NCBI GenBank assembly: GCA_002305275.1 | Contig: DBQO01000046.1 | Coordinates: 1 to 64,000, forward strand | Direction of reading: 5' to 3' | Source of the DNA: Bacteroidales bacterium UBA1392 | GTDB taxonomy: Bacteria > Bacteroidota > Bacteroidia > Bacteroidales > UBA932 | Length of the DNA stretch: 64,000 nt | In this document: positions 1 to 6,800 of the stretch, piece by piece | Position numbering within the stretch: position 1 is the first letter of the stretch | Layout of the letters: the number at the start of each line of letters is the position of its first letter | Notes under the pieces: model-generated | Told to the model about the DNA's origin: nothing | The model's input: the letters and a program-made list of their open reading frames with translations, nothing else | The model's database searches: none | Position numbers and translations under genes: made by a program

Positions 1-23
1 TTTTTTACCGGACACTAGTGATT

Positions 24-368
24 ATGAATAAAAAAATATCAATTTTAGTTTCTGCAGTTGTACTTTTACTGCTCACCGCTGGTTGCGGTAAGATTGTCCC
101 CGTTAAAATATCCGAACTTTACAAGAATACGCACAAATATGAGAATGAGACAGTACTGGTAAAAGGTAAGGTCAATAAAAGTATCTCCATGTTTGGACTT
201 AGCGGTTTTATTCTAACCGACGGCACCAAAGAATTAATGGTGGTTGGCCATGAGGCAACCCCTGCTCCCGGTGAAACGATAACCGTTCGCGGCGAACTCT
301 CAGTGCCACTCAGATGGCAAGAAGATGCATTGTTGGTGCTACGTGCCTCGCCGGAGGAGGAGGATTAG
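24..368 (+). CDS. Small lipoprotein with an OB-fold-like domain
   Basis: About 115 residues. A short N-terminal hydrophobic segment ends in the lipobox LLTAGC, so the protein is probably exported and lipid-anchored. The rest (ISELYKN...ETVLVKGKV...ILTDGTKELMVV...PGETITVRGEL) has the alternating pattern of a small OB-fold/YgiW-like beta barrel of the kind annotated as cytochrome c maturation- or tRNA-anticodon-like. This fold call is by pattern only. The ATG at 24 is preferred over the in-frame GTG at 18 because it puts the lysines directly at the N-terminus of the signal peptide. The gene may continue an operon from outside the window. Function unknown. Confidence 0.7.
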   Translation: MNKKISILVSAVVLLLLTAGCGKIVPVKISELYKNTHKYENETVLVKGKVNKSISMFGLSGFILTDGTKELMVVGHEATPAPGETITVRGELSVPLRWQEDALLVLRASPEEED

Positions 369-475
369 AGGAGAATTAAAGGAGAATCAGAATCCTTGCT
401 CATTACGTGCATATCATATTGTCACTTGAAATAAGGGGGGATTGGATTAAACAAACTGGCTCGTTCCAGACATTA

Positions 476-504
476 AGTTCATCTTACTTGCGATAAGATG
501 AACT
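476..504. promoter_or_regulatory. Perfect 11-bp inverted repeat upstream of the macro gene
   Basis: AGTTCATCTTA (476-486) and TAAGATGAACT (494-504) form a perfect 11-bp stem with a 7-nt loop. A short T-rich stretch follows, but there is no clean T-run. It lies in the 215-bp gap between the lipoprotein and the macro-domain gene. It could be a weak terminator for the first gene or an operator for the second. The stem is AT-rich, which argues against a strong intrinsic terminator. Confidence 0.5.
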
Positions 505-583
505 AATTGTTTTATGATTCGAGGAGAATGCAATAGTATATTCGTTTCTGAAGCTGTATAATCGAATAATATATTATCATCCA

Positions 584-1099
584 ATGAAAACCAAAATAGA
601 AATAATCCAAGCTGATATCACTACAATAAAAGTTGATGCTATCGTGAATGCTGCCAATAACTCTTTGCTGGGCGGTGGGGGAGTGGACGGAGCGATTCAT
701 CGGGCAGCAGGCCCTGAGTTGCTTGCGGAGTGCAGGACCCTGAATGGCTGTGAGACCGGCAAGGCTAAAATCACAAAAGGTTACAATTTGCCTGCAAAGC
801 ATGTGATCCATACTGTCGGTCCGATTTGGCGCGGAGGAAATAACAATGAAGCCGAAAAATTGAGAAGTTGCTATAAATCCTGTTTTAAATTGGCCCTTGA
901 GAACAACGTCAAGTCAATCGCATTTCCCTCTATAAGTACAGGAGCTTACGGTTATCCAATTGAGCCCGCCTCTCAAATCGCCGTGCAGGAAATGTTGACA
1001 TTCTTAAAAGAGAACCCCGATTTCGAGAAAATCATCGTAGCCTGTTTCGACCATAATACTTATCAACGTTATTTCGAAGCACTATCAGAAAACGACTGA
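584..1099 (+). CDS. Macro-domain protein, probable O-acetyl-ADP-ribose deacetylase/ADP-ribosyl hydrolase
   Basis: 171 residues, one complete macro domain of the MacroD/YmdB type. Seen directly: QADIT near residue 10, the NAAN motif (22-25), the glycine-rich GGGGVDGAIH loop (30-39) and the second phosphate-binding loop SISTGAYGYP (about 117-126). These residues bind ADP-ribose and, in the family, hydrolyse O-acetyl-ADP-ribose or remove mono-ADP-ribose from proteins. No signal peptide, so cytosolic. It stands alone on the plus strand and ends just before repeat R1 (1116), which marks the start of the Fic/ATPase island. Whether it belongs functionally to that island is unknown. Confidence 0.92.
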   Translation: MKTKIEIIQADITTIKVDAIVNAANNSLLGGGGVDGAIHRAAGPELLAECRTLNGCETGKAKITKGYNLPAKHVIHTVGPIWRGGNNNEAEKLRSCYKSCFKLALENNVKSIAFPSISTGAYGYPIEPASQIAVQEMLTFLKENPDFEKIIVACFDHNTYQRYFEALSEND

Positions 1100-1115
1100 A
1101 ATAATATGACCTAAC

Positions 1116-1153
1116 TTCGGCAAAAATATCAGAAATTTGTCAAAGTTATACAG
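1116..1153 (+). repeat. R1 boundary repeat, copy 1
   Basis: A stretch of about 38 bp beginning TTCGGCAAAAATATCA, just after the macro-domain gene. It matches 33 of 38 positions with 6243-6280 and more loosely 8001-8036, all in the same orientation. The copies sit between gene cassettes or at the edges of the 1.1-8.1 kb island. No coding explanation. Confidence 0.7.
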
Positions 1154-1200
1154 CCGTTCTATCGGTAAGAACAATCAGGTCAAGAGTTAAGGTAAGACTA
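1151..1200 (+). repeat. R5 repeat downstream of fic
   Basis: About 50 bp containing GGTAAGAACAATCAGG and TCAAGAGTT. It aligns with 2882-2932 on the other side of the fic gene in the same orientation, with interspersed substitutions. It is contiguous with R1 copy 1. The two R5 copies therefore bracket the fic gene as divergent direct repeats of about 1.73 kb spacing. Confidence 0.6.
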
Positions 1201-1250
1201 GAGCTATAGTTGAGGCAAGAGCTGAAGTTAGAGTTGAAAAATCAAATAAG

Positions 1251-2741
1251 TTATTCAGAAATGCTAGAAAAACTTCTGTCAATCCATTGCAACCTGCCGG
1301 TTTCCGGCTCTTCATAAGCATTTGATGCCAGCAAGTAGCGGTTGAGTTCATCAAAATCGTTCCCAAAAAGATTATCACTGAAATGATGCATTTTTTCCAT
1401 TACACGTATGTAAGTATCAGGCTCTTTTCTTTGCGATAACTTACGCAATGCCAGTAAATAATCTTCCCGAAACACCGTTGGAACAATAATGCGTGATTGC
1501 CCACCATGGACCAATTCCGCATTCATCATTATGCGGGCTATCCTTCCATTCCCGTCTAAAAACGGATGTACTTCACTGACGAGAAACATCATATAAATGG
1601 CTTTAGCCAAAGGCTCTTTCAATAATTGAAAATATCGGAAACCATACCGTAGCGTTCCTTCTACGAGTCGATAATCCACGAAGAAAGTGTTGCCCGCCTG
1701 ATTATTCTTATGTTTGAAAATCCCCGGATTCAAATCAGGACGCCCACTCATCATGATGCTATGTCTATGTTTGAGAAATATGATGAGCTCGTCAGCTGAT
1801 TTCGGTGATTTTTGCATCTCATGACGATTGGAAAGCACGGCAAAAGTTCCCAAAATATCGTGCGAATCCTCTCTACGTTTGGGAATAGTAACACCTGTAT
1901 CTACAATCTGCTTAGCTTCATTAATTTCAAATTTAGTTCCTTCGATATAGTTGGAAAAATAGCTTTCAAAAAAAGAAAACATACGAAAAGAGGCTTCATC
2001 GTTATTTCTGTCTCGTCTTTCTGTAAAAAATCGGTCTTTCAGTTGTTCAAAAAGAATTTCAAACAACTCTATCCTATCTTTATCAAAGGGAGTTCCACCT
2101 GCTCGTGCTTTAGCGGTTTCACTTTCTAAAATTTTTGAACTATGGGTGTTTAATAACGCAGAAATAATGGCAGATAATTTGTCAAACTCTTTCATCATTT
2201 CCAGTTCCTTAGCTACCTCACGTGCTTTGTCCCGAAATTCATTTAAGCTTTTTTCATCTCCAAGCAAAATCATCCGTTCAAGTCGCTCTTCTATTTCAGC
2301 CTGAGGCAGATTTTTCTCAACACCATCTTTGGTTTTTCTGGATTCTTGCAGGTTTTCAAGCATATGCCGATACTCTGATGAGATGTACAATCCATTAAAA
2401 TGTGTATCGCTTTCTAATGCCGGCTTTCCTTTATAGAGATTAATTGTAACGCCCGGCAGGTCGGTAATCTTGCGGCTATAAGTTGATGTCATAAAGAAAT
2501 GACCTTCTGCAGTCGGCCGAAGCTCAATTGCGCTCCTATGAGAAATCACAGCATCCGGAAAACGCCAAGATAAAATCTCAAAAAAATTCCTACGAATAAT
2601 ATTTTCCGGTGCGTCTAACAGATTAGTTGAATAAATGCGCGGTGCAATTTTCCGTAATCTACCATCAGCCTCAGCTTGCGAAATCCGGCGGGAAAGATTG
2701 GGCTCAGATGAACTGAATATTATTTCTTTGTTAAAATCCAT
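1251..2741 (-). CDS. Fic-family protein with N-terminal AbiEi-like winged helix
   Basis: 496 residues. The C-terminal half carries the complete Fic motif HPFLDGNGRIAR (392-403), so the catalytic His and the phosphate-binding residues are intact; the family usually transfers AMP to protein hydroxyl groups. SNYIEG at 263-268 fits the class II inhibitory-helix signature (S/T)xxxE(G/N), with Glu267 as the inhibitory residue, so the enzyme is probably auto-inhibited. The N-terminus (about residues 10-100, LSRRISQAEADGRLRKIAPRIYST) resembles the winged-helix domain of AbiEi-type antitoxins, which bind DNA and autoregulate. A 31-bp repeat array starts 5 bp upstream of the ATG and could be its operator. 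Convergent with the macro-domain gene. The substrate is unknown. Confidence 0.9.
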   Translation of the reverse strand: MDFNKEIIFSSSEPNLSRRISQAEADGRLRKIAPRIYSTNLLDAPENIIRRNFFEILSWRFPDAVISHRSAIELRPTAEGHFFMTSTYSRKITDLPGVTINLYKGKPALESDTHFNGLYISSEYRHMLENLQESRKTKDGVEKNLPQAEIEERLERMILLGDEKSLNEFRDKAREVAKELEMMKEFDKLSAIISALLNTHSSKILESETAKARAGGTPFDKDRIELFEILFEQLKDRFFTERRDRNNDEASFRMFSFFESYFSNYIEGTKFEINEAKQIVDTGVTIPKRREDSHDILGTFAVLSNRHEMQKSPKSADELIIFLKHRHSIMMSGRPDLNPGIFKHKNNQAGNTFFVDYRLVEGTLRYGFRYFQLLKEPLAKAIYMMFLVSEVHPFLDGNGRIARIMMNAELVHGGQSRIIVPTVFREDYLLALRKLSQRKEPDTYIRVMEKMHHFSDNLFGNDFDELNRYLLASNAYEEPETGRLQWIDRSFSSISE

Positions 2742-2745
2742 TCCT

Positions 2746-2838
2746 ACAAATTTTTGAGAATAAGCGTCTCAAATTTACAAATTTTTCAGAATAAGAGCGC
2801 CCTTTTGACAAATTTTTCAGAATAAGGGCGTTTTCTTC
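2746..2838. repeat. R2 array A: three 31-bp direct repeats upstream of fic
   Basis: Three units start at 2746, 2777 and 2808, an exact 31-bp period. The core is ACAAATTTTTCAGAATAAG (second and third units; the first has GAG for CAG) followed by a GCG-like and then T-rich tail. The array begins 5 bp from the fic start codon, so it overlaps or adjoins the promoter. A 31-bp period is close to three helical turns and would put every unit on one face of the DNA, as in operator or iteron arrays. The same array recurs at 5905-6028. Confidence 0.85.
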
Positions 2839-2881
2839 CTTTATTTATGACAACAGAACTCAGTACTCAACCAAACTCATA

Positions 2882-2932
2882 CGACTGTTTTAGTGGTATG
2901 AAAAACCAGGCCAAGAGTTTTGGCAAGAGCTG
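2882..2932 (+). repeat. R5 repeat upstream of fic
   Basis: Second copy of the element at 1151-1200, recognisable by GTT-TA--GGTA-GAA-AA-CAGG followed by CAAGAGTT--GG-AAGA. It has diverged, so it is an old duplication or a selected site rather than a recent copy. The bases just before it (2850-2881) may be a decayed R1. Confidence 0.6.
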
Positions 2933-3010
2933 CGGTTACTGCCCTCGTAAAAGCAGATACGGACAAATGGAAATAGTCTAAATTTGTGCATTACACCTTA
3001 CATCCTAAAA

Positions 3011-3074
3011 CCCCATTTTGACCGTAAAGTTCAAAAAAATCAGAAAATTTTGATTTTTTGGAACTTTGTGATTA
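3011..3074. repeat. R3 copy 1: imperfect palindrome upstream of ATPase 1
   Basis: About 64 bp beginning CCCCATTTTGACC. Inside, a 16-bp arm (AAGTTCAAAAAAATCA) is separated by 8 nt from TGATTTTTTGGAACTT; the arms pair with one mismatch. An almost identical element lies just downstream of ATPase 1 at 4421-4485, same orientation. Copy 1 overlaps the likely promoter of ATPase 1, so it could act as an operator. Confidence 0.8.
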
Positions 3075-3080
3075 ATTTTG
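3049..3080 (+). promoter_or_regulatory. Putative promoter of ATPase 1
   Basis: TTTG (3049-3052), 20 bp, TAATTTTG (3073-3080). This fits the Bacteroidota primary sigma consensus TTTG-N19-21-TAnnTTTG. The start codon lies 22 bp downstream. The -33 box is inside the R3 palindrome and the -7 box touches its edge. Confidence 0.5.
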
Positions 3081-3102
3081 GTTCAAAATAACCCAATTTG
3101 AT

Positions 3103-4392
3103 ATGAAACGTAAAATAACAGAAATGCTGGTTGCTTGGAAAAACAGCAAGGAGAGGAAACCGCTTATAGTGAGTGGGGCGAGGCAGGTGGGCAAGACCTA
3201 CATCTTGAAAAAATTCGCTGAAATGAATTTTGAACAGGTGGTCTATCTGAATTTGGAGATTGAAGGTGCTATTTCCAACTATATTGATCATGAGTTGTCA
3301 CCACAAAAAATCATCCGGTTTATTGAATCAACAAAACGCGTTGAAATCGCTCCCGAAAGCACCTTGATCTTTTTTGACGAGATACAGGCTAATGAGCGGG
3401 CATTAACGGCTTTGAAATATTTTTGTGAGCAAACACCTGAATATTATGCTGTTTCAGCAGGTTCTCTGCTGGGGGTTGCGGTAAATCGAGAAAAGTTTTC
3501 CTTTCCCGTTGGAAAAGTGGATGAAATGACTATGTACCCATTGGATTTTGAGGAATTTTTGTGGGCATTAGGATATGATAAATTGGCAGAAAATATCAAG
3601 GTCTGTTTTGGTAGTAATGTGGCCTTGGCTGAACATGAGGTTGCCATAGAATTGTTCAAAAAGTATTTTATCGTTGGAGGAATGCCTGCCGCCGTAAAGA
3701 GATTTATTGAAACCGATAGTTTTAATAATGTGCAACTGGTTCAAAATGATATTCTCAATCAATATATCGCCGATATGTCGAAATATGCCGATCCGGCAAT
3801 TGCTGTGAAGATACGCGCTTGCTATAATTCAATCCCGGCTCAACTTGCTAAAGAAAACACGAAGTTTCAATATAAAGTCGTGCAACGCGGCGGTACGGCA
3901 ACGATTTTTGGTGAAGCCATAGAATGGTTGAATTTGGCAAATATCGTGTTGAAATGCCAAAAGCTGGAACACGGTTATTTGCCGCTTACAGCTTATGAGG
4001 ATTTAATCAACTTTAAATTGTATATGGGAGATATTGGACTGCTGACTTTGCGTTCTGAAATTCCTTTACAACTTATTTTATCGCCTATAGAAATCGAAAA
4101 TACATTTATGGGAGCAATGACTGAAAATTATGTGGCACAATGCTTTAGGAATAAAAACTACCGCTTGTACTATTGGCAAAGCGATGGGAAAGCCGAGGTG
4201 GATTTTGTGTTACAACTTGATGGTAAGGTGGTTCCTGTGGAGGTGAAGAAAGGCAGGCGAAATCGTGCCAAGAGTTTGGGAATATTTATGCAGAAATATA
4301 ACTGTGAATATGCCATAAAAATATCTAAAAAGAACTTTGGTTTTGAGAACCAAATTAAATCCGTACCGCTTTACGCAGTGTTCTGTATCTGA
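3103..4392 (+). CDS. AAA_14/DUF4143 family ATPase 1
   Basis: 429 residues. N-terminal P-loop domain with Walker A GARQVGKT (25-32) and Walker B LIFFDEIQ with Asp92-Glu93. C-terminal DUF4143 region ends in a PD-(D/E)xK-like nuclease motif: EVDF (Asp367) then PVEVKKG (Glu380, Lys382). Family members are common accessory genes in Bacteroidota and archaea; their role is not established, though nuclease-like, defence-related or mobile-element-linked functions have been suggested. The gene is bracketed by two R3 copies, unlike its two paralogues. No transposase or partner gene is seen next to it. Confidence 0.9.
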   Translation: MKRKITEMLVAWKNSKERKPLIVSGARQVGKTYILKKFAEMNFEQVVYLNLEIEGAISNYIDHELSPQKIIRFIESTKRVEIAPESTLIFFDEIQANERALTALKYFCEQTPEYYAVSAGSLLGVAVNREKFSFPVGKVDEMTMYPLDFEEFLWALGYDKLAENIKVCFGSNVALAEHEVAIELFKKYFIVGGMPAAVKRFIETDSFNNVQLVQNDILNQYIADMSKYADPAIAVKIRACYNSIPAQLAKENTKFQYKVVQRGGTATIFGEAIEWLNLANIVLKCQKLEHGYLPLTAYEDLINFKLYMGDIGLLTLRSEIPLQLILSPIEIENTFMGAMTENYVAQCFRNKNYRLYYWQSDGKAEVDFVLQLDGKVVPVEVKKGRRNRAKSLGIFMQKYNCEYAIKISKKNFGFENQIKSVPLYAVFCI

Positions 4393-4420
4393 CTTCAAAA
4401 CTGTCCTGCATGACTAAATA

Positions 4421-4485
4421 CCCCAATTTTGACTGTTAAGTTCCAAAAAATCAGAAAATTTTGATTTTTTGGAACTTTGTAATTA
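4421..4485. repeat. R3 copy 2: perfect 16-bp palindrome downstream of ATPase 1
   Basis: Nearly identical to 3011-3074. The arms AAGTTCCAAAAAATCA and TGATTTTTTGGAACTT are perfectly complementary with an 8-nt spacer. Here the -7-like box is lost (TAATTAAA instead of TAATTTTG), so it is probably not an active promoter. It may act as a bidirectional hairpin terminator for ATPase 1, or be a cassette boundary. Confidence 0.8.
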
Positions 4486-4549
4486 AAGCATCATCCAAGT
4501 CCGACCAAAGTAATACTAAATCGGCACCTCGAGTAATCTCCCTTACTAT

Positions 4550-4600
4550 AATTTGAAAAGTGTAGTTTTGTTCCCCAAATTTCTATTGAAAAGTGTAATC
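4550..4600 (+). repeat. R4 elements upstream of ATPase 2
   Basis: AATTTGAAAAGTGTAGTT (4550-4567) and a related ATTGAAAAGTGTAATC (4585-4600), 35 bp apart. The first is repeated without mismatch at 6588-6605 upstream of ATPase 3, at a similar distance from the start codon (about 200-240 bp). Likely a shared regulatory or cassette-boundary element. Confidence 0.7.
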
Positions 4601-4666
4601 TCGGACTCAAAATCCATGCAAATCGAAAGTTGTACTTTAGAAATACATGTAAAAACAAAGTAGAAC

Positions 4667-4697
4667 TTTGGATTTACACAAAATAATACTACCTTTG
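4667..4697 (+). promoter_or_regulatory. Putative promoter of ATPase 2
   Basis: TTTG (4667-4670), 19 bp, TACCTTTG (4690-4697): a full match to the Bacteroidota consensus. The predicted leader before the ATG at 4752 is about 50 nt. Confidence 0.65.
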
Positions 4698-4751
4698 TCT
4701 ACAGTAGGGCTAAGTTTAATGCCAATCTGCCAATTTTAAATGTTTTGAATT

Positions 4752-5891
4752 ATGTTACCACGAAAAATCAATTTCCAAGTAGCTGAAAATGAGAGTATTT
4801 TCCTTTGGGGAGCTCGCCAAACAGGAAAGAGTACATTGCTGAAAATGCTTTTCCCGGAGGTGCGTTACATTGATTTGCTGAAATCGGATGAATTTGCACG
4901 TTATAGTCGTCGTCCGGCGCTTTTGCGCGAGGAGTTAAGTTTGCTCCCCGAAGGCGAGTTGGTCATTATCGGCGAAATTCAGAAACTCCCTGCATTGCTC
5001 GATGAAGTGCATTGGCTGATAAGCAATCATCATCTTCGCTTTATTCTGAGCGGCTCCAGTGCTCGCAAACTGCGTAGAAGTGGGGTTAACCTATTGGGTG
5101 GGAGAGCGATCAGGAAGCACCTTTATCCCTTTGTCAGTGCTGAAATTCCCGATTTTGACCTTGTCAAGGCTTGTAACAATGGGATGCTGCCGCGACACTA
5201 TTTAGTGAATAATCCCGCCAATCGACTCCACGCTTATGTGGGTGATTATCTTCTGCAGGAGATAAATGCGGAAGCTCTTACACGCAACTTAAATACTTTT
5301 ACACGATTTATGGAAGTTGCGGCACTGAGCAATGGTGAAATTTTGAATTACAATAATATTGCTTCGGAGTGCGGAGTGAGTGCCCCTACCGTGAAAGAAT
5401 ATTTTTCCATTTTGGAAGAAACGCTTGTCGGCTACATAATTCCGGCTTTTACCAAAAATGTGAAACGGCGTGTCACACAATCGCCTAAATTTTACTATTT
5501 CGACGTGGGTGTTGCTAATTTTCTTTTGAAAAGAACAGCTCTTTCTCCCGGATCTCCTGAGTTCGGACACGCTTTTGAGCATTTTATAATTCAAGAACTC
5601 ATCGCTTATATCGGATATTTCAGACCGCTTCAAAATCTCTCCTATTGGCGTACTTCATCAGGATACGAGGTGGATGCAATCATCGGAAATGCAGAAGTCG
5701 CCATAGAGATCAAATCCTCCGGAGAAGTACAATCTCATCACACCAAAGGGCTAAAAGCATTTTCAGAAGAATTTCCCGATTGTCGGCTTACCCTCGTTTC
5801 ACTCGATAAATATCCCCGCCGGATTAATAACATCGAAGTCTATCCAGTGTCAGAATTTTTGAAAAGGTTATGGAATGGCGATTTTTTTTGA
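4752..5891 (+). CDS. AAA_14/DUF4143 family ATPase 2, altered Walker B
   Basis: 379 residues. Walker A GARQTGKS (20-27). At the Walker B position the protein reads LVIIGEIQKLP: the Asp present in both neighbouring paralogues (FDEIQ, FDEVQ) is Gly74, with Glu75 kept. A sensor-like FILSGSSARKL follows, and the C-terminus has GYEVDAIIG...VAIEIKSSG, the PD-(D/E)xK-like motif of DUF4143. Loss of the Mg-coordinating Asp should weaken or abolish ATP hydrolysis, yet the frame is intact. It has its own consensus promoter. It is a different subfamily from ATPase 1, so not a recent tandem duplicate. R2 array B begins about 13 bp after the stop. Confidence 0.88.
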   Translation: MLPRKINFQVAENESIFLWGARQTGKSTLLKMLFPEVRYIDLLKSDEFARYSRRPALLREELSLLPEGELVIIGEIQKLPALLDEVHWLISNHHLRFILSGSSARKLRRSGVNLLGGRAIRKHLYPFVSAEIPDFDLVKACNNGMLPRHYLVNNPANRLHAYVGDYLLQEINAEALTRNLNTFTRFMEVAALSNGEILNYNNIASECGVSAPTVKEYFSILEETLVGYIIPAFTKNVKRRVTQSPKFYYFDVGVANFLLKRTALSPGSPEFGHAFEHFIIQELIAYIGYFRPLQNLSYWRTSSGYEVDAIIGNAEVAIEIKSSGEVQSHHTKGLKAFSEEFPDCRLTLVSLDKYPRRINNIEVYPVSEFLKRLWNGDFF

Positions 5892-5904
5892 AGATGGGTT
5901 TTAC

Positions 5905-6028
5905 TGCAAATTTGCATAATAAGAAGGCTTTTCCTACAAGTATTTCAGAATAACGGCGAAGATTTGACAAATTTTTCAGAATAAGGAGTTCTTTTCGACA
6001 AATAATTCATATTAACAGCGATCCTTTA
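5905..6028. repeat. R2 array B: four 31-bp direct repeats
   Basis: Units start at 5905 (degenerate), 5936, 5967 and 5998, again an exact 31-bp period and the same orientation as array A. The unit at 5967 carries the unaltered core ACAAATTTTTCAGAATAAG. The others drift. No Fic gene is next to it; it follows the ATPase 2 stop codon directly. It may mark the promoter of a lost fic-like cassette or be a binding array in its own right. Confidence 0.8.
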
Positions 6029-6106
6029 TTGGGTTATTTCGCGGCCGGAGCTAATACCCCATTTTTGGAACTTTTGATTTACATAGACAATTCTTTGCTA
6101 TATACC

Positions 6107-6216
6107 CTCGGTTCTCCCTTTGATTGTGACAACAGGTCTTACAAGGGTGCGAAGTGATCTTTACTTCAGCCCAAAAATTCTCGGTTCTCCCTTTGCTTAA
6201 TACAACATATCTTACC
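6107..6216 (+). repeat. Direct repeat with 73-bp spacing
   Basis: CTCGGTTCTCCCTTTG occurs at 6107-6122 and 6180-6195. Each is followed by a loosely conserved tail ending CTTAC, giving repeat units of about 36 bp. No gene covers it. Confidence 0.6.
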
Positions 6217-6242
6217 TGAAGATTAAGATATTTGCGTATAAT

Positions 6243-6280
6243 TTCGGCAAAAACATCACAAATTTGCCAAAGTTTTACGG
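6243..6280 (+). repeat. R1 boundary repeat, copy 2
   Basis: Matches 1116-1153 at 33 of 38 positions (TTCGGCAAAAACATCA...). It lies between the ATPase 2 end material and the ATPase 3 cassette. Confidence 0.7.
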
Positions 6281-6587
6281 TTTTTTTGCTGTAATTATTG
6301 TAAAAAATTAGGCTTTTTGGGAAGGATTTCCGAAATAAATAAATTATTTAGCGAAATATTCTATAATTTGCCATTAGTCGATTTTTACCCTTATTTCATT
6401 GATATTCTAGTATTTAACGACAAAAGTACTGTTAAACAATCATATCATAGGTATATCATAGGTTATTAAATAGTTCATTTTCAAATAGTTGGCAGCGACT
6501 TGCTTTTTATGTTTTGCGATTTTTAAATTTTATTCAAATCCAAAATAGATGAAATTAAAAAGTTGTATTTCGGAAAATCCCCATCAA

Positions 6588-6605
6588 AATTTGAAAAGTG
6601 TAGTT
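6588..6605 (+). repeat. R4 element upstream of ATPase 3
   Basis: AATTTGAAAAGTGTAGTT, identical over 18 nt to 4550-4567 upstream of ATPase 2. The flanks are not closely similar, so this is a short conserved element rather than part of a long duplication. Confidence 0.7.
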
Positions 6606-6792
6606 GTGATTCGTTCACCAAATAAAAGAGCAAAGCACAAGTTGATTTTCGAAACAACCGGTCAATTCTTGAGTGAAAATCGGCGATATTTCCGGTGTCT
6701 ACTTTTTGCAAGCAGTGCAGCTACTTCCTGCCGAATTAAAATAAATATCCTGTATTTTTAAAATTTAAGCCCTGCAATTTTAAAATATTGTT

Positions 6793-6800
6793 TATCTTTG
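6793..6800 (+). promoter_or_regulatory. Putative -7 box of ATPase 3
   Basis: TATCTTTG matches TAnnTTTG and lies 30 bp before the ATG at 6831. No clear TTTG is seen at the -33 position, so the promoter call is partial. Confidence 0.4.

Larger units (their letters stand above)
2742..3102. other. Intergenic region between fic and ATPase 1 (no gene)
   Basis: 360 bp without a supported gene between the divergent fic and ATPase 1. It holds R2 array A (2746-2838), R5 (2882-2932), R3 copy 1 with its palindrome (3011-3074) and a Bacteroidota-type promoter for ATPase 1 (3049-3080). The stretch 2933-3010 shows nothing recognisable. Confidence 0.8.
4393..4751. other. Intergenic region between ATPases 1 and 2 (no gene)
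   Basis: 358 bp without a supported gene. It contains R3 copy 2, two R4 elements (4550-4567 and 4585-4600) and a well-formed promoter for ATPase 2 (4667-4697). Confidence 0.8.

Noticed and set aside
584..2741. Macro-domain gene and fic as a toxin-antitoxin pair
   Set aside because: They are convergent with their own signals and an R1 repeat between them; no coupling is visible. Proximity alone is not enough.
3011..4485. ATPase 1 with flanking R3 as an insertion sequence
   Set aside because: The gene is a DUF4143 ATPase, not a transposase; the flanks are direct repeats with internal palindromes rather than terminal inverted repeats, and I could not see target-site duplications. Kept as a possible cassette only.
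2746..6028. 31-bp repeat arrays as a CRISPR
   Set aside because: The period is 31 bp in total, so there is no room for spacers; units touch each other, the tails are themselves partly conserved, and no cas genes are present.
6549..6761. 70-codon frame in the gap before ATPase 3
   Set aside because: No domain or signal, and it overlaps the R4 element; compositionally like the surrounding non-coding DNA.
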